Positions 18,564-28,808 of a stretch of DNA of 64,000 nucleotides are shown here, in pieces. The stretch's first letter is position 1. The number at the start of each line of letters is the position of its first letter. This DNA is from Bacteroidota bacterium (GTDB taxonomy: Bacteria > Bacteroidota > Bacteroidia > Chitinophagales > Chitinophagaceae), in contig JADJQP010000010.1 of the NCBI GenBank assembly GCA_016712665.1, forward strand, positions 1-64,000, written 5' to 3'. Made by a program: the position numbers and the translations under genes. The notes below the pieces were generated by a model that worked only from the letters and a program-made list of their open reading frames with translations, ran no database searches and was not told where the DNA came from.

Positions 18564-19658
18564 TTAATGCTTTGATTCTGTATTGCCCAACATCAAATAG
18601 GCCTTGATAAATCCATCAATATCTCCGTCCATTACCGGACCTACATTCCCTACTTCGTAATCGGTGCGGTGGTCTTTTATCATTTTATAGGGATGAAAAA
18701 CATACGATCGAATTTGTGACCCCCACTCAATTTTCTTTTTACCCGCGTTGGTTTTATTCTTCAGCTCTTCTTGACGTTGCAATTCCTTTTCATATAACTG
18801 CGATTTCAGCATCTTTATTGCCTTCTCTCTATTTTCGCCCTGGGTTCGACTTTGCTGACATTCAATGATAATGCCACTTGGAATATGTTTCAAGCGCACT
18901 GCCGTTTCTACCTTATTTACATTTTGCCCACCTTTACCGCCGGCTCTAAAAAAATCCCATTCCAGATCGGCCGCATTTACCTCAATTTCAATACTATCAT
19001 CCACTAGAGGATATACAAATACAGAAGCAAATGAGGTATGTCTTCTGGCATTGGAGTCGAAAGGCGAAATGCGTACCAAACGATGCACCCCACTTTCTGA
19101 CTTAAGAAGACCGTAAGCAAAAGGCCCTTCAATTTCGATGGTGGCTTGCTTGATTCCCGCGCCATCGCCCCACTGCACATCCAGTTCGCTTACCTTAAAT
19201 CCACTTTTTTCGCCATACATTCGATACATCCGCAATAGCATTTCGGCCCAATCTTGACTTTCTGTACCGCCGGCCCCTGAATTGATGGTCATTACAGCCG
19301 GCATCTCGTCTTCCGGTTGATTAAGAGTGCTCTTAAATTCCAATTCATCAATTTTATCTAAGGCATTTTGGAAGGCCGCTTTCACTTCTTCCTCACCAGC
19401 CTCTCCTTGCTTCCAAAAATCAAAAAGAACGGCAAAATCTTCCAATGCTGATTTTACCGAATGATATAAATCAATTTAAAAGGTATTGGTCTTAATTTCT
19501 TTGAGAATGGCCGTAGCACGAGTATTATCATCCCAAAACCCTGCTGATAGACTCAATTGCTTATCGTTTTCGATTTTGTGATTTTTATCTTCAATGGAAA
19601 GAAAATTGCCCAAAGCTTCGACTCTTGCTGTTAACTCTTTGATTTGTTCAATTGTCAT
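18564..19658 (-). CDS. prfB: Peptide chain release factor 2, interrupted by in-frame TAA
   Basis: Terminates translation at UGA and UAA codons. The ATG at 19658 gives MTIEQIKELTARVEALGNF. The C-terminal 290 residues carry the RF2 codon-recognition region (VRISPFDSNARRHTSFASV) and the GGQ loop (AGGKGGQNVNKVETAVRL). An in-frame TAA at 19478-19476 (61st codon) splits it, with the same frame continuing directly as IDLYHSVKSALEDFAVL; the stop occupies a position that is usually Trp in relatives. The classical programmed +1 shift site (CTTTGA near codon 25) is absent: the frame reads straight through GNFLSIEDKN. RF2 is essential, so an error or a recoding event must be considered. Confidence 0.88.
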
Positions 19659-19811
19659 ATTCGCAAATGTAATACTTATTGCAAAATGCTTCAAAACCAT
19701 TTAAAAACCGGTCATTCCCCTTCCTAAAAAACGGGTCAGGCGCGGACTATAATTCTGTGACATGAAAAGCAAATCAATTGTAGGTTCGATTCGGGGCTGA
19801 AAGGGATTGGC

Positions 19812-20123
19812 CTATTCCTTTTTTACAAATAGCAATTTAACCGTTTCGCGTTTGTTTTTTGCGGTCATATAATAAAAACCGGGACTGAAGTCCTTCCAAG
19901 GAATTGAAATGATTTTTGGAGTGGCCGTAATGGTTTCGGTTGTTTTATACAGTGCGACTCCTTTCTCATTGGTAAAGGTAATTTTGTAGGTAGCCGTATT
20001 GGTGCGGCTCATTTCAAATCGCGCAAATTGATTGGTAGAGTCAGGGATGATGCGAATACTATTATCGGCTTTCGAAACAACCGAAAGGAAAACAAGTAAT
20101 AACAAAAAGCAATTTCTCATCAT
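19812..20123 (-). CDS. Small secreted protein resembling a lone T9SS C-terminal domain
   Basis: A 103-residue protein with a signal peptide (MMRNCFLLLLVFLSVVSKA) followed directly by a domain that looks like an isolated sorting or Ig-like domain: YKITFTNEKGVALYKTT, then SIPWKDFSPGFYYMTAKN and a basic KLLFVKKE end. Type A sorting domains share the GxYY and final K-rich strand. No cargo part is present. It could be a small DUF3244-like secreted protein. Codon use fits its neighbours. It lies between prfB and a type A cargo gene on the same strand. Confidence 0.65.
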   Translation of the reverse strand: MMRNCFLLLLVFLSVVSKADNSIRIIPDSTNQFARFEMSRTNTATYKITFTNEKGVALYKTTETITATPKIISIPWKDFSPGFYYMTAKNKRETVKLLFVKKE

Positions 20124-20188
20124 AGGAATTCAAATCATCAATCAAAAAATCTCTGGTTTATTTTTTGAACTCCCAAAGGTATAAAAAA

Positions 20189-21777
20189 TTAGTTCTTCAA
20201 AAACTTAAAGCTCTCAGTTTTAATATTATTTGTAATAAGCAAGCTATAATATCCGTTTTGGAATTGAGCAAGCGGAATGGAAACGGAATTAAATCCGGAT
20301 GAAAAATCGTAGGTGTTTTTGTATACCAACCTGCCGGTAATGTCATAAACAGCCATAAAGTAGGTATCGCCGCTATTGGTGTTTAAGGCCACATGCAAGA
20401 CGTCGCTAGCTGGATTTGGATATACATTTGTCAATTCGCTACTACCGCAAAATACCTGTACATTGGATACGCGACTAAAGCTGTAATTACCATCAATATC
20501 CACTATTTTCAATCGATATTGATAATTTCCATTGGGTACATTTTCATCGACATAATCATATTCCGATTCAATATCTGAATTTCCTTTGGCTGCAATTTGC
20601 GCGATGGCTTTGAATTCAAAGTCTGATTCTGATTTTCGTTGCAATTCAAAATAGTTGCTATTCACTTCTTTAGACGTTTTCCAATAAAGGTTTGGAATAC
20701 AGTTAGGCACAGTAATGGTAAAGGCGCTCATCATCACCGGCAAGGGACTATTTAAAAAATCCGGAAACAGAATTTGGTTGCAGTTATTAGAAACAAAAGT
20801 AGTGTCGTACACACTTTGTGCAACTTTAGAAACTGAATTGTCTGGCAATACCTGCTGCTCATCAAAAATTTGATTGTTGGTAGGCGTCATATCATAGAAG
20901 TTGATACCTCCTCCATCGAGACCAAAACTACCATAATTGCGACTTACGCTTTGTGCAGTAAAGGACCCGGAACCTAAAATATTGCCGTAATTATCGAAGG
21001 TTTTGGATTGAACAATGCCACTCTCTCCATTATAGAAAGACGCATTATTAATAAAGGCACAATTAATAGCATCCGTCCCATAAATATGGATATAACCGTA
21101 ATTATCAGCAGCGCTGCATTCATTTGTAAATGAAAATTTACTATAAAAAGTACATTTATTGACAAAGGTTGCAGTGGCATTTAAGTGGGTGAACCCAATT
21201 ACCTTCATGATACCGGCATTGTACATAGTACCGTTTACCGTAAAATTGCCACCCGTACAAATAACACCTTCATTGCCTAAAAGGGAACCTCCATCAATGG
21301 AAAGGGCTTGCTTACAGATAAGCAATCCTTCATTTAACAAGGTAGATCCGGCAGCAATATCAACTGCTTGCAAAAACTCCATTTGGGCATTTTTATGATT
21401 GGCCATTGAGATACCGTTTGAAAAACTTGCGGCATTAAATTGAAAAACCCCATCTGAATCATTGACTATGGAACTATTGCTTCCAAAAGTAACCGGAAAA
21501 GTAAGAACAACCATGCCCTTGTTGCTAATCATTCCATTTGCATTTTGAAATACAGATGGCTGAAAAGTGGCACCGTGAGCAATACGAATTTCGGCATCAT
21601 AATCCATGTTTACAATACTTCCAGTAAAAACACCTGACTCAATGCATAAAACTTGTCCTGAACTTAACGAATACGAATTAGCGCTTCCATTATCAGAAAA
21701 GGTGCAAGCATTTGGGCTAGCAACGCTAAACTATTGGTCAATAAAAAAGAAATGTAGCAAAATACCTCATAAATCAT
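20189..21777 (-). CDS. Secreted protein with type A T9SS sorting domain, frameshifted start
   Basis: The main frame (20189-21607) encodes repetitive beta-structure rich in Asn/Gly (SNKGMVV, LLNEGLLICK, FINNASF), reminiscent of a right-handed beta helix, then a fibronectin-like region (YFELQRKSESDFEFKAIAQI) and a type A C-terminal sorting domain (VYPNPASDVLHVALN ... ESFKFLKN). Upstream the frame stays open to about 21735 (SPNACTFSDNGSANSY), but the signal peptide (MIYEVFCYISFLLTNSLALL, ATG 21777) lies in another frame, so one base is gained or lost between about 21710 and 21735. Likely a secreted, surface-bound protein of unknown function. Confidence 0.75.
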
Positions 21778-21928
21778 CTGTTTTGTAAGGTAAAAGCAAT
21801 AAAAATCATGCCAAAAAACCATGACAATAGCTAAGTTATTGACTTTCAAGTCTTTAAAAAGCCATTTTTGGAGGCAAAATGAGTACTAATAGTGAAGTAA
21901 CATTAGGCTTTGATTGGACTCAAAGTAA

Positions 21929-22960
21929 TTATTGTATAGTAGTGCATACCTGATTTCTCTTTAGAGAATCGCTTCTTTGGGAGGGGTGATAAAGGGATTC
22001 AGGAATTTGTTGTCGCTTCAAAACATGCGATAGCAACCAAAATCCAAATTGGCTGGCTGTATCATATTCGCCGCAAAGATGTTTAAAATAAAGAGGGGTA
22101 GCCTCATGAAGTACAGTGGTAAGCAGTTCATCACGATGTTGCTGCCTATTGTCGCCATTATTCCCTAGCATGAGAAGATCGACGCTTGCCGCCTCCAGTT
22201 GATGCGCTGTTAGGATGGACTGAATGGCTTGTAAAATCTCCTCGTCACTAGGATTGTAAAGCGTTTGCACCGCTAAAATAGAAACCTGATCCGCACAGGT
22301 CTTTTCAGCACCAAGTACAAAGAAGCCATAACCCTCACCGGCAAGGGTACCCGGCGAATTGGAAAGGAACAAAGCCTTACTATCTGTGATTTCATTTTTC
22401 CAATAACCCCATTTTTGTTTAATAAAGAAATGCTCAGGAGTCATTTCGTCAAAACTACCAATCAATACATGCTTTGCTTCATCCGCATCTATCAAAAGCG
22501 ATGCATCAATGAGGGTATGTTCAAAAGAAAATCCTCGGTGAGCATAGGTAACATTATATGAATTTATTTTTTGATCTAATGCAATCATGCCATTCAGCTG
22601 ATTGTAGGTAGAGTGAATAAAATGGGTGGGATTGAGAGCGGTTTCATTGTAATCTCTGATAGAATGCAAAAACGCTTCGGTATCAATCATACAACCTTTA
22701 CCAATGCCAATAATAATGGCATCCATTTCTTTGACCGGCGATTTTCTAAGACAATCAATGGCTGTGGAGAATCCCAATTTCAAAGCCCGACTCATTCTTC
22801 GAATTTGTACCGGATTGATAAACCCCTTATAGTCTGGTTCTATACAGGAGAGAATATTTTCATGCGCAGTTTTGACTTCATTACCGTCAAATAGCACGGT
22901 TTCATCAAATGTATTTTGAGGAGATATGCACGATGATGATATGATATAGAGTGGCTTCAA
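21929..22960 (-). CDS. Beta-ketoacyl synthase-like protein lacking the active Cys (chain-length-factor type)
   Basis: A 343-residue, diverged thiolase-fold protein. It retains NPVQIRRMSRALKLGF and TALNPTHFIHSTYNQLNG, typical of the second ketosynthase in flexirubin and aryl-polyene loci, but where a condensing enzyme has the active Cys it reads NVTYAHRGFSFEHTLID. It is also shorter than a full KS (about 400). The start overlaps the end of the full ketosynthase gene by 4 bases, so the two are coupled and probably form a heterodimer in which this subunit sets chain length. Confidence 0.8.
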   Translation of the reverse strand: MKPLYIISSSCISPQNTFDETVLFDGNEVKTAHENILSCIEPDYKGFINPVQIRRMSRALKLGFSTAIDCLRKSPVKEMDAIIIGIGKGCMIDTEAFLHSIRDYNETALNPTHFIHSTYNQLNGMIALDQKINSYNVTYAHRGFSFEHTLIDASLLIDADEAKHVLIGSFDEMTPEHFFIKQKWGYWKNEITDSKALFLSNSPGTLAGEGYGFFVLGAEKTCADQVSILAVQTLYNPSDEEILQAIQSILTAHQLEAASVDLLMLGNNGDNRQQHRDELLTTVLHEATPLYFKHLCGEYDTASQFGFWLLSHVLKRQQIPESLYHPSQRSDSLKRNQVCTTIQ

Positions 22961-24165
22961 CGCTTGGATTCCATTTTTGAAAAAATTAAACTGGCATTAT
23001 TTCCTCCAAAAGCAAAGGAGTTCGACATCACGTTTTGCAATTGCTTTTTTTCATGAAAAAGTTGTGGAATTAAGGCAGAGTCAGGAATTGGATTTGCAAA
23101 ATTCAGATTGGCATATACGCATTGCTGTTCCAATGCCAATATCGAAAAGATGGCCTCTACAGCTCCTGCAGCTGCTAGGGTATGCCCCGTATAACACTTG
23201 GTAGAGCTAAATGATGGCACCGACCCAAAAAGCCGCTTCATCGCATTCGCCTCTGACTCATCATTTGTGAGGGTTGCCGTTCCATGCGCATTGATATAGT
23301 GAATGTCATTGGGTTCTAACTGGGCCTTTAATAGAGCTCGCTTCATTACCTGATAAGCGCCCTCGCCCTTTGGATTGGGAGCGGTTGCGTGGAAAGACTC
23401 ATTAAAATTACAATAGCCTTTCATTTCGGCAATCGGTTTATGATTTCTTTGAAGGCAAGATGTTTCCTTTTCAATCACCAAATAGGCCGCACCTTCGCCC
23501 AAGTTTAACCCGTTGCGTGCTTCATCAAAAGGCTTACAAGGTTGCTTATCGATATTCTTGAGCGCATTAAATCCATTGATAGTGAAACGGGTTAATGCAT
23601 CGGTGCCCCCACAAATTGCGATATCAAGGTGCCCTTGATTAACCAATCGGGTTCCTAATATAATCGCATTAGCTGATGAAGAACATGCGGTACTAATAGT
23701 AGTTACATAATCCTTAATTTTAAAATGATCAGCCAATCGGTGGGTACAATCCGCACAATCGATTGTATCTGAAAATTCAGAAAAATCGCCTTCCTCTTCG
23801 AGCATTTTAAAATAATATTTTTCCACTTCACACATTCCTCTTACCGTGGTGGCGTTGATAATACCCACTTTTAAACCGGCATGTCGATCGATTCCGGCAT
23901 TGGCAAGTGCCTCCTGCATGGCGGTAATACCTAGTAATGAGGTTCGGGTATACCCTTTATTACGCGGAAGTTTTAAGGTATCTAATAAGGCTGAGGTACT
24001 TATTTTAATTTCACCAAACGGAAATTCGAGTGCATGTGCTGTATCTAAAAAATGAAGGGGTGTGAGCGCATGTGCTTGCGAAGAAAGCGAATCAAAATTA
24101 GTTTGCAGGCCTTTGCCTAGGGCCGTATAAAGGCCCATTCCGCTGACCACTATTTTTTGATTCAT
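22957..24165 (-). CDS. Beta-ketoacyl-ACP synthase (FabF-like, polyene type)
   Basis: Condenses malonyl-ACP with a growing acyl chain. The 402-residue protein has the Cys-His-His triad: C161 in TISTACSSSAN, H294 in NAHGTATLT, and H328 in CYTGHTLAAAGAVEAIF, plus the usual NLGEGAAYLV loop and the C-terminal NSFAFGGNNA. It is flanked by its own ACP 8 bp upstream and an active-site-less KS 4 bp overlapping downstream, a layout of flexirubin/aryl-polyene rather than housekeeping fatty-acid synthesis. No aromatic starter or dehydratase genes are seen nearby. Confidence 0.88.
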   Translation of the reverse strand: MNQKIVVSGMGLYTALGKGLQTNFDSLSSQAHALTPLHFLDTAHALEFPFGEIKISTSALLDTLKLPRNKGYTRTSLLGITAMQEALANAGIDRHAGLKVGIINATTVRGMCEVEKYYFKMLEEEGDFSEFSDTIDCADCTHRLADHFKIKDYVTTISTACSSSANAIILGTRLVNQGHLDIAICGGTDALTRFTINGFNALKNIDKQPCKPFDEARNGLNLGEGAAYLVIEKETSCLQRNHKPIAEMKGYCNFNESFHATAPNPKGEGAYQVMKRALLKAQLEPNDIHYINAHGTATLTNDESEANAMKRLFGSVPSFSSTKCYTGHTLAAAGAVEAIFSILALEQQCVYANLNFANPIPDSALIPQLFHEKKQLQNVMSNSFAFGGNNASLIFSKMESKR

Positions 24166-24172
24166 ACCAAAC

Positions 24173-24439
24173 TTATTTGGTTCTGTGATCCGCTATATAT
24201 TGCACCATGGCATTTACCGATTCCATGGCTTTTCGCCCCTCTCTGGCATCTTCAATTTTAATACCATAGTTTCGTTCAAGCAACACCATTAACTCCAACG
24301 AATCGATACTATCGAGACCCAAACCTTCACCAAAAAGAGGTGCATTATCGTCAATTTCATCGGGCGACATGCCTTCAAGGTTCAGCGATTCTATAATTTG
24401 GGTTTTTAATGACTGCTTTAAATCTTGTAAATCTTGCAT
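24173..24439 (-). CDS. Acyl carrier protein (polyketide/polyene type)
   Basis: Carries acyl intermediates on a 4'-phosphopantetheine arm attached to S44 in LGLDSIDSLELM. The 88-residue length is normal for an ACP. I choose the ATG at 24439 (MQDLQDLKQSLK); the open frame extends further upstream to 24544, but those residues are unlike any ACP and would overlap the divergent gene. It is 8 bp before the ketosynthase gene and serves that pair rather than general fatty-acid synthesis. Confidence 0.88.
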   Translation of the reverse strand: MQDLQDLKQSLKTQIIESLNLEGMSPDEIDDNAPLFGEGLGLDSIDSLELMVLLERNYGIKIEDAREGRKAMESVNAMVQYIADHRTK

Positions 24440-24522
24440 AGGAGTTAAAATTCTTTGTTGGCAAATGTAAAAAAATATTGCAAAATTCTTTGAATTAAAT
24501 ATATTCGTGCCATAAAAAAAAG

Positions 24523-25059
24523 ATGGAACTAGGAATCGGCTCAAGAGTGGAACACCCCAATTTTGGTAGAGGTGTGATTGTAGATTTAGGCACTGACTTT
24601 TACAATATCTGGTTTAAAAGTAGCAATGCAGTGCGTAGTATCGGAAAAAATTTTGAAGGATTGCGCATCCTTTCAGCTACTGAAAAGGGAGAAAGTGCCG
24701 GCATCGTCAATACCGCCGACTTGGAATTTATGCTACATAAAGTACTGGATGACAGAACGGACATTAGCGAAAAAGTGGAACTCGGCAACAAATGGCATGG
24801 GGGTACCCTCATTTTGAAACCCTTTGAAGAAGATATGCAAACAAAAGAAATTCCCATCGAAACCTTCTTTCATAAAATTGTAATGGTACGCGATCGAGTT
24901 CGTGTAATGGAACAGCAAATCAACGCTCACAAAGTATTGACCGACTCCGAAAAAGTAGATTTACAACAATACATCACTCGTATTTATGGCTCATTGACCA
25001 CCTTCAATGTATTATTCAAAAATACCCACGAGCATTTTAAGGGTGCCGGAAAAGAATAA
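24523..25059 (+). CDS. Conserved Bacteroidota protein with N-terminal KOW/Tudor-like domain
   Basis: A 178-residue soluble protein. Residues 3-45 (GSRVEHPNFGRGVIVDLG ... NIWFKSSNAVRSIG) resemble the small beta-barrel at the C-terminus of UvrD/PcrA helicases or DUF3553. The rest is alpha-helical and charged (VMVRDRVRVMEQQINAHKVL). No enzymatic motif is visible. It is transcribed away from the ACP operon across an 83-bp divergent gap that probably holds both promoters. Function unknown; nucleic-acid or polymerase binding is only a possibility. Confidence 0.7.
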   Translation: MELGIGSRVEHPNFGRGVIVDLGTDFYNIWFKSSNAVRSIGKNFEGLRILSATEKGESAGIVNTADLEFMLHKVLDDRTDISEKVELGNKWHGGTLILKPFEEDMQTKEIPIETFFHKIVMVRDRVRVMEQQINAHKVLTDSEKVDLQQYITRIYGSLTTFNVLFKNTHEHFKGAGKE

Positions 25060-25062
25060 AAA

Positions 25063-26456
25063 CTAATACCTGCTGTAAACGGCTGAACTGTCTTTCGTAA
25101 AATAGCGACCATTCAATTCTTTATAAGGATACATCCCCATTAAGGTAATGAAAACAGATGGATTCTGTAATTGCGACTCAAATTGTTGATTGCTTTCCTC
25201 ATAAATGATAGAATGGGTGCTTCCGGTTTCAAGGGTCGAAATCAACCAAACCTCAAAACTGATACCCCAAGTAAAGAGGAGCTTCTTGTTATCAAGCTTT
25301 TCATATGGGATAATCCGTTTACGTTGCGATGTATGGGAAAGCTCACGTACATATTGGACTCTTTGTTTATAAATGGCGCCGGTGGCATTTATTCGGAGCA
25401 AACTCAAGATTAGAGTAGCCGACACTACCAAAACGGTATAGGGACGCAAAATGCCATGTTCCATCACGAAATATGAAAATGGCATCCCAACAAAAATAAC
25501 TAAAATAAGATACTGACTTTCTATGTAAAATTGTGGAATCCCATTTGCATAATTAATGGTAATAACAAACCATACCCCAACTAAAAAGGAGCACATCAGA
25601 ACAGCATGTAGGATTTTTTTTGAATACAGTAAGAAAATCAACGTAAGAATCGCCAATAACGCCAACAAATAGTAATCGTGAACCAAGTAGGTATAAAAAT
25701 TTTGAAACGACTTCAATTGAAAATAATTGGGGAAGTGGGTAAAAATATTCTCCAGTCCTTCCATGGATTTCGAATCGTAAAATTATTGAAGAACTGCAAC
25801 TTCACAACAAATAAAACCAAATACGAAACGAGTATAAGACTCAGAAAGCGAATTTTCTGCTTGTAAAGGAGCATCATAAAAAGTATGCCAAACAACATGA
25901 TAAATAATAGCAATGGATAGAAATACACAATGGTTATCAGAAAAAATGGACTGACCAGAAAAAACCAGAAGGGAACCTTTTCTTTTTGTAGAATCCATTC
26001 CATAAGTGCCAGATAAAAAAGAGTAAACACTGCCCCCTGTACAAACTCGCATTGCACCCAATAAAAGGAATGCCGTACCATCAGGGTACTAAACAATAAA
26101 ATAACCAATGCCATTTTTTCGTTCTTAAAAAGCACTAAGACCAGTAAAAAAACAGAAAAATAAAAAATGATAAAACTCAGACTGTAGCTAAGCGAAACCA
26201 CACTTAAAGGCAAATTCAGTTTAGAGGCTAACAACGGAAAAATTTGTGTACCTACCACACCATACCGTCCAATTTGTATGGCAAAAGAATCCTCTTTTAA
26301 TATGGAGAAAAACTGAAATGCTGCATCACACATCGCCACCCGCTCTTTGTAAAAAATGGTGGCAAAAATCAATAAAACGCTGTAGGTAAGTACCCTTGCA
26401 AGCAACACAAATTTCCTACCCGATAATTTTGAAATCCAATGCATCCGTAAGAACAT
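25063..26456 (-). CDS. Polytopic membrane protein (GT-C-like), frameshifted
   Basis: Two frames (25713-26456 and 25063-25764) form one protein of about 460 residues with roughly ten membrane segments (VLTYSVLLIFATIFY, PFFLITIVYFYPLLLFIMLF, VWFVITINYANGIPQF) and a soluble C-terminus. Adding one T to the TTTT run near 25791 turns NNFTIRNP into NNFYDSKSMEGLENIF and joins the frames, so a homopolymer error is likely. It overlaps by 1 base the stop of the upstream membrane-glycosyltransferase gene. The pair probably act in surface-glycan or lipid-linked sugar assembly; substrate unknown. Confidence 0.65.
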
Positions 26457-28749
26457 TATTTACGTTTGATGAAATGATTTTGATACATACGTGTTGCATT
26501 CGAAATATCTTCTTTTACAATAAAAGCATCAAGGGGTTTCAGTAGCAATTCATCGACAAATGTAGCAGGATGTCCATCTTCATTGCGCAAAACCACTTTT
26601 ACCCGACGCACCCGTGCTTCAATATTTAATTCAGTATACACCCGAAACCAATGATTCATATTGTCGTTTGAATTTTGTGCATGTACATCCTTGTGAAAAA
26701 CTACTTGATTCAGGCTATCGTAAAAGTCTACCGTGCAATAAGGCATATGATAGCTATGAGTAGGTATCAAGGTCCACACCGAAAATTCATATTTGGTATC
26801 CCCGGGCCGATTCAGCGTTTGATTTAATAAAACCACGCTATCTGCGCCGGCTATTTCGAAAGCGCCTTTACCAAAAAATTTCACATCGCTTTCCTTATCA
26901 TCAAATCCAATAGCAATGGTGCCCATACCATTTGCTGCAAAAGACTCGATGGGCACTGTATTCAATGAATCGACATACGACTCTTCAAATTGTAGCAACT
27001 GCTGCCAGTTGAGATCGTATAATACCAAGCGGCCCCATTCACCCACCCGTTGGCTATGCGAAAGAAGGTATTGTTCTTCACTAGTTAGATAGGCTTCCTT
27101 CAATTGTACCATCAAAATTTTTTGGTGATTCAGTGCCTTGGAAAAATACCACTTGTCTGCAAACGGACCACCAATCAAACGCATCAATTGAAAACTCTGT
27201 TTCCACGAAGACCTTGACATGAGGGTATTTACAATAGGTAAACGTTTTTGCAATGCCAGGTAAAACAAATCTCCTGAAAATTCGCTGTCTACATCTTTAC
27301 CTACTTTTTCAGAACCGATACAATAGAAAGGCATACCCAAAATACATTGGTAATTGGTATCGGTACAAATCGGCATATCTTGATCTGGCTCGGTAGTATG
27401 AAAAAAGTTTTGATAGTTGCTTGCCGATTCATCTACCCTTTTTTGCACATACTTACTATATCCAAAAATTTCCAGCGTCCAAAACAACAGCACCGTAAAC
27501 AAACCATAGAAGGCGATGGCCTGCAGGTTTTTCACTTTCAAATCGGCTAAAATCGCCGAAATTATTAATACGCAGGCCATACTCACACAAAAATAGGTAA
27601 TGAGCGAAATTCGCCCCAGACTTCTAAATTGTTTGATGGCAGGCATATAATCGAGTAAAAATGAAAAGCCATGAACAAAAGGAAACCCGATTGAAAATAA
27701 AAAGGACAACAAAGCAATAATCAATAGGTATTTTTCGGGAAGCGTAATTTCATGATAAAAAGTATTTGCTCGTTTTCTAAAAAAATAAAGAATCCCATTT
27801 AGCAAAATAAATATCACGTACAGTAAGGGAATCAAACCCATATAAGAATACGCTTCATCTAAATTGGTAGCCACAAATCCGTTAAATACCAATGAAAAAA
27901 CACGCCCCGGTTGACTATAATCTGAAGTAAAGACATGAGAGAAGGTGGTAATATAATGCAAAATACCCCAAGGCTCTTTCTGCCGGTCAGGTAGAGCGTC
28001 GGTGGCGATAAAAACCAGTTTTACCAATATAAAACTGACGGCTACTATACCCAATAAGCTAAGGGAACATTTCAATTTAGATTGGAGGGTTTTATTGGCA
28101 AGGACGAAATGGGCTATGGCATAAAAAGCAATCACGAGCATCCCCAATAATAAATGGTACATATGCAAAAACGCCATGAGGAAATTAAGAATCAACATTC
28201 CCACGAGATATCGCTTACGAGACCTTGCTTCAAATTGAAATAACCAATAAAGGGTCAGTACCAAATGAAATGTATAACATAAGCCAAAGTGACCGAATAT
28301 GCGATAAAAATTGGGTGCTAAAAAAGTAATCAACAGAGAAAACAAGGCACTCAAATATCCATTGACTTGCATCCGGATAAAAAATGTACACAAAACAAGG
28401 GAGGTACATAAAAGTGTTATGGGTATCAGCAAATTCATGATCGATAACAAATCATTTAGCGAAAAATGAAAGCTTGATTGCAGGTAGGAAAGCGGAAAGG
28501 CAAGCAGCGGTTGATTATCAGTAAAACTGATGTGATCGCCCCAGGGATAATTCATTCCATCGAAATGCCAACCTTTGCCATTTAAAACATGGTACAGATA
28601 GGTAAAATAATTTTACTTCCGTCCCCGCCACCACTTAAAAAGACATGCCCCGGCGACTTCAATAAAGTTCTAAATAAATACCAGATATAAGCACTAGTGA
28701 GCAACACATTGAGGCCAATAGCATAATATTCGCTTTTTTTAAACCGCAT
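26456..28749 (-). CDS. Large membrane glycosyltransferase-like protein (GT-C type), frameshifted start
   Basis: About 764 residues when the upstream frame is joined: ATG 28749 gives MRFKKSEYYAIGLNVLLTSA, then GGGDGSKN-FTYLYHV, then GMNYPWGDHISFTDNQPLL, a motif run seen in Bacteroidota GT-C-like membrane proteins. One extra A in the AAAA run near 28605 is needed to join it. Ten or more membrane segments follow (up to about residue 400), then a large extracytoplasmic C-terminal domain with FWTLEIFGYSKYVQ and jelly-roll-like strands. The extracytoplasmic acidic residues near the start (GDG, GDH) are where GT-C enzymes bind substrate. Likely a sugar transfer step for a surface polymer. Confidence 0.7.
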
Positions 28750-28757
28750 TCACAACC

Positions 28758-28765
28758 TATATTTG
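28758..28765 (+). promoter_or_regulatory. Bacteroidota-type -7 promoter element
   Basis: TATATTTG matches TAnnTTTG, 43 bases before the glycosyltransferase start at 28809, in the short divergent gap after the membrane-protein gene. The -33 box is not clear. Confidence 0.45.
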
Positions 28766-28808
28766 CGAACAATATTACCACTTATAATTCAATTAATAAA
28801 CCCGCACC

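Noticed and set aside
18564..19658. Classical RF2 programmed +1 frameshift
   Set aside because: No CTTTGA-type site occurs near codon 25, and the interruption is an in-frame TAA with the same frame continuing.
19740..19800. Possible tRNA: GGTTCGATTC resembles a T-loop
   Set aside because: No matching acceptor, D-arm or anticodon stem could be folded around it, and the 3' end lacks a normal acceptor pairing. Chance similarity.
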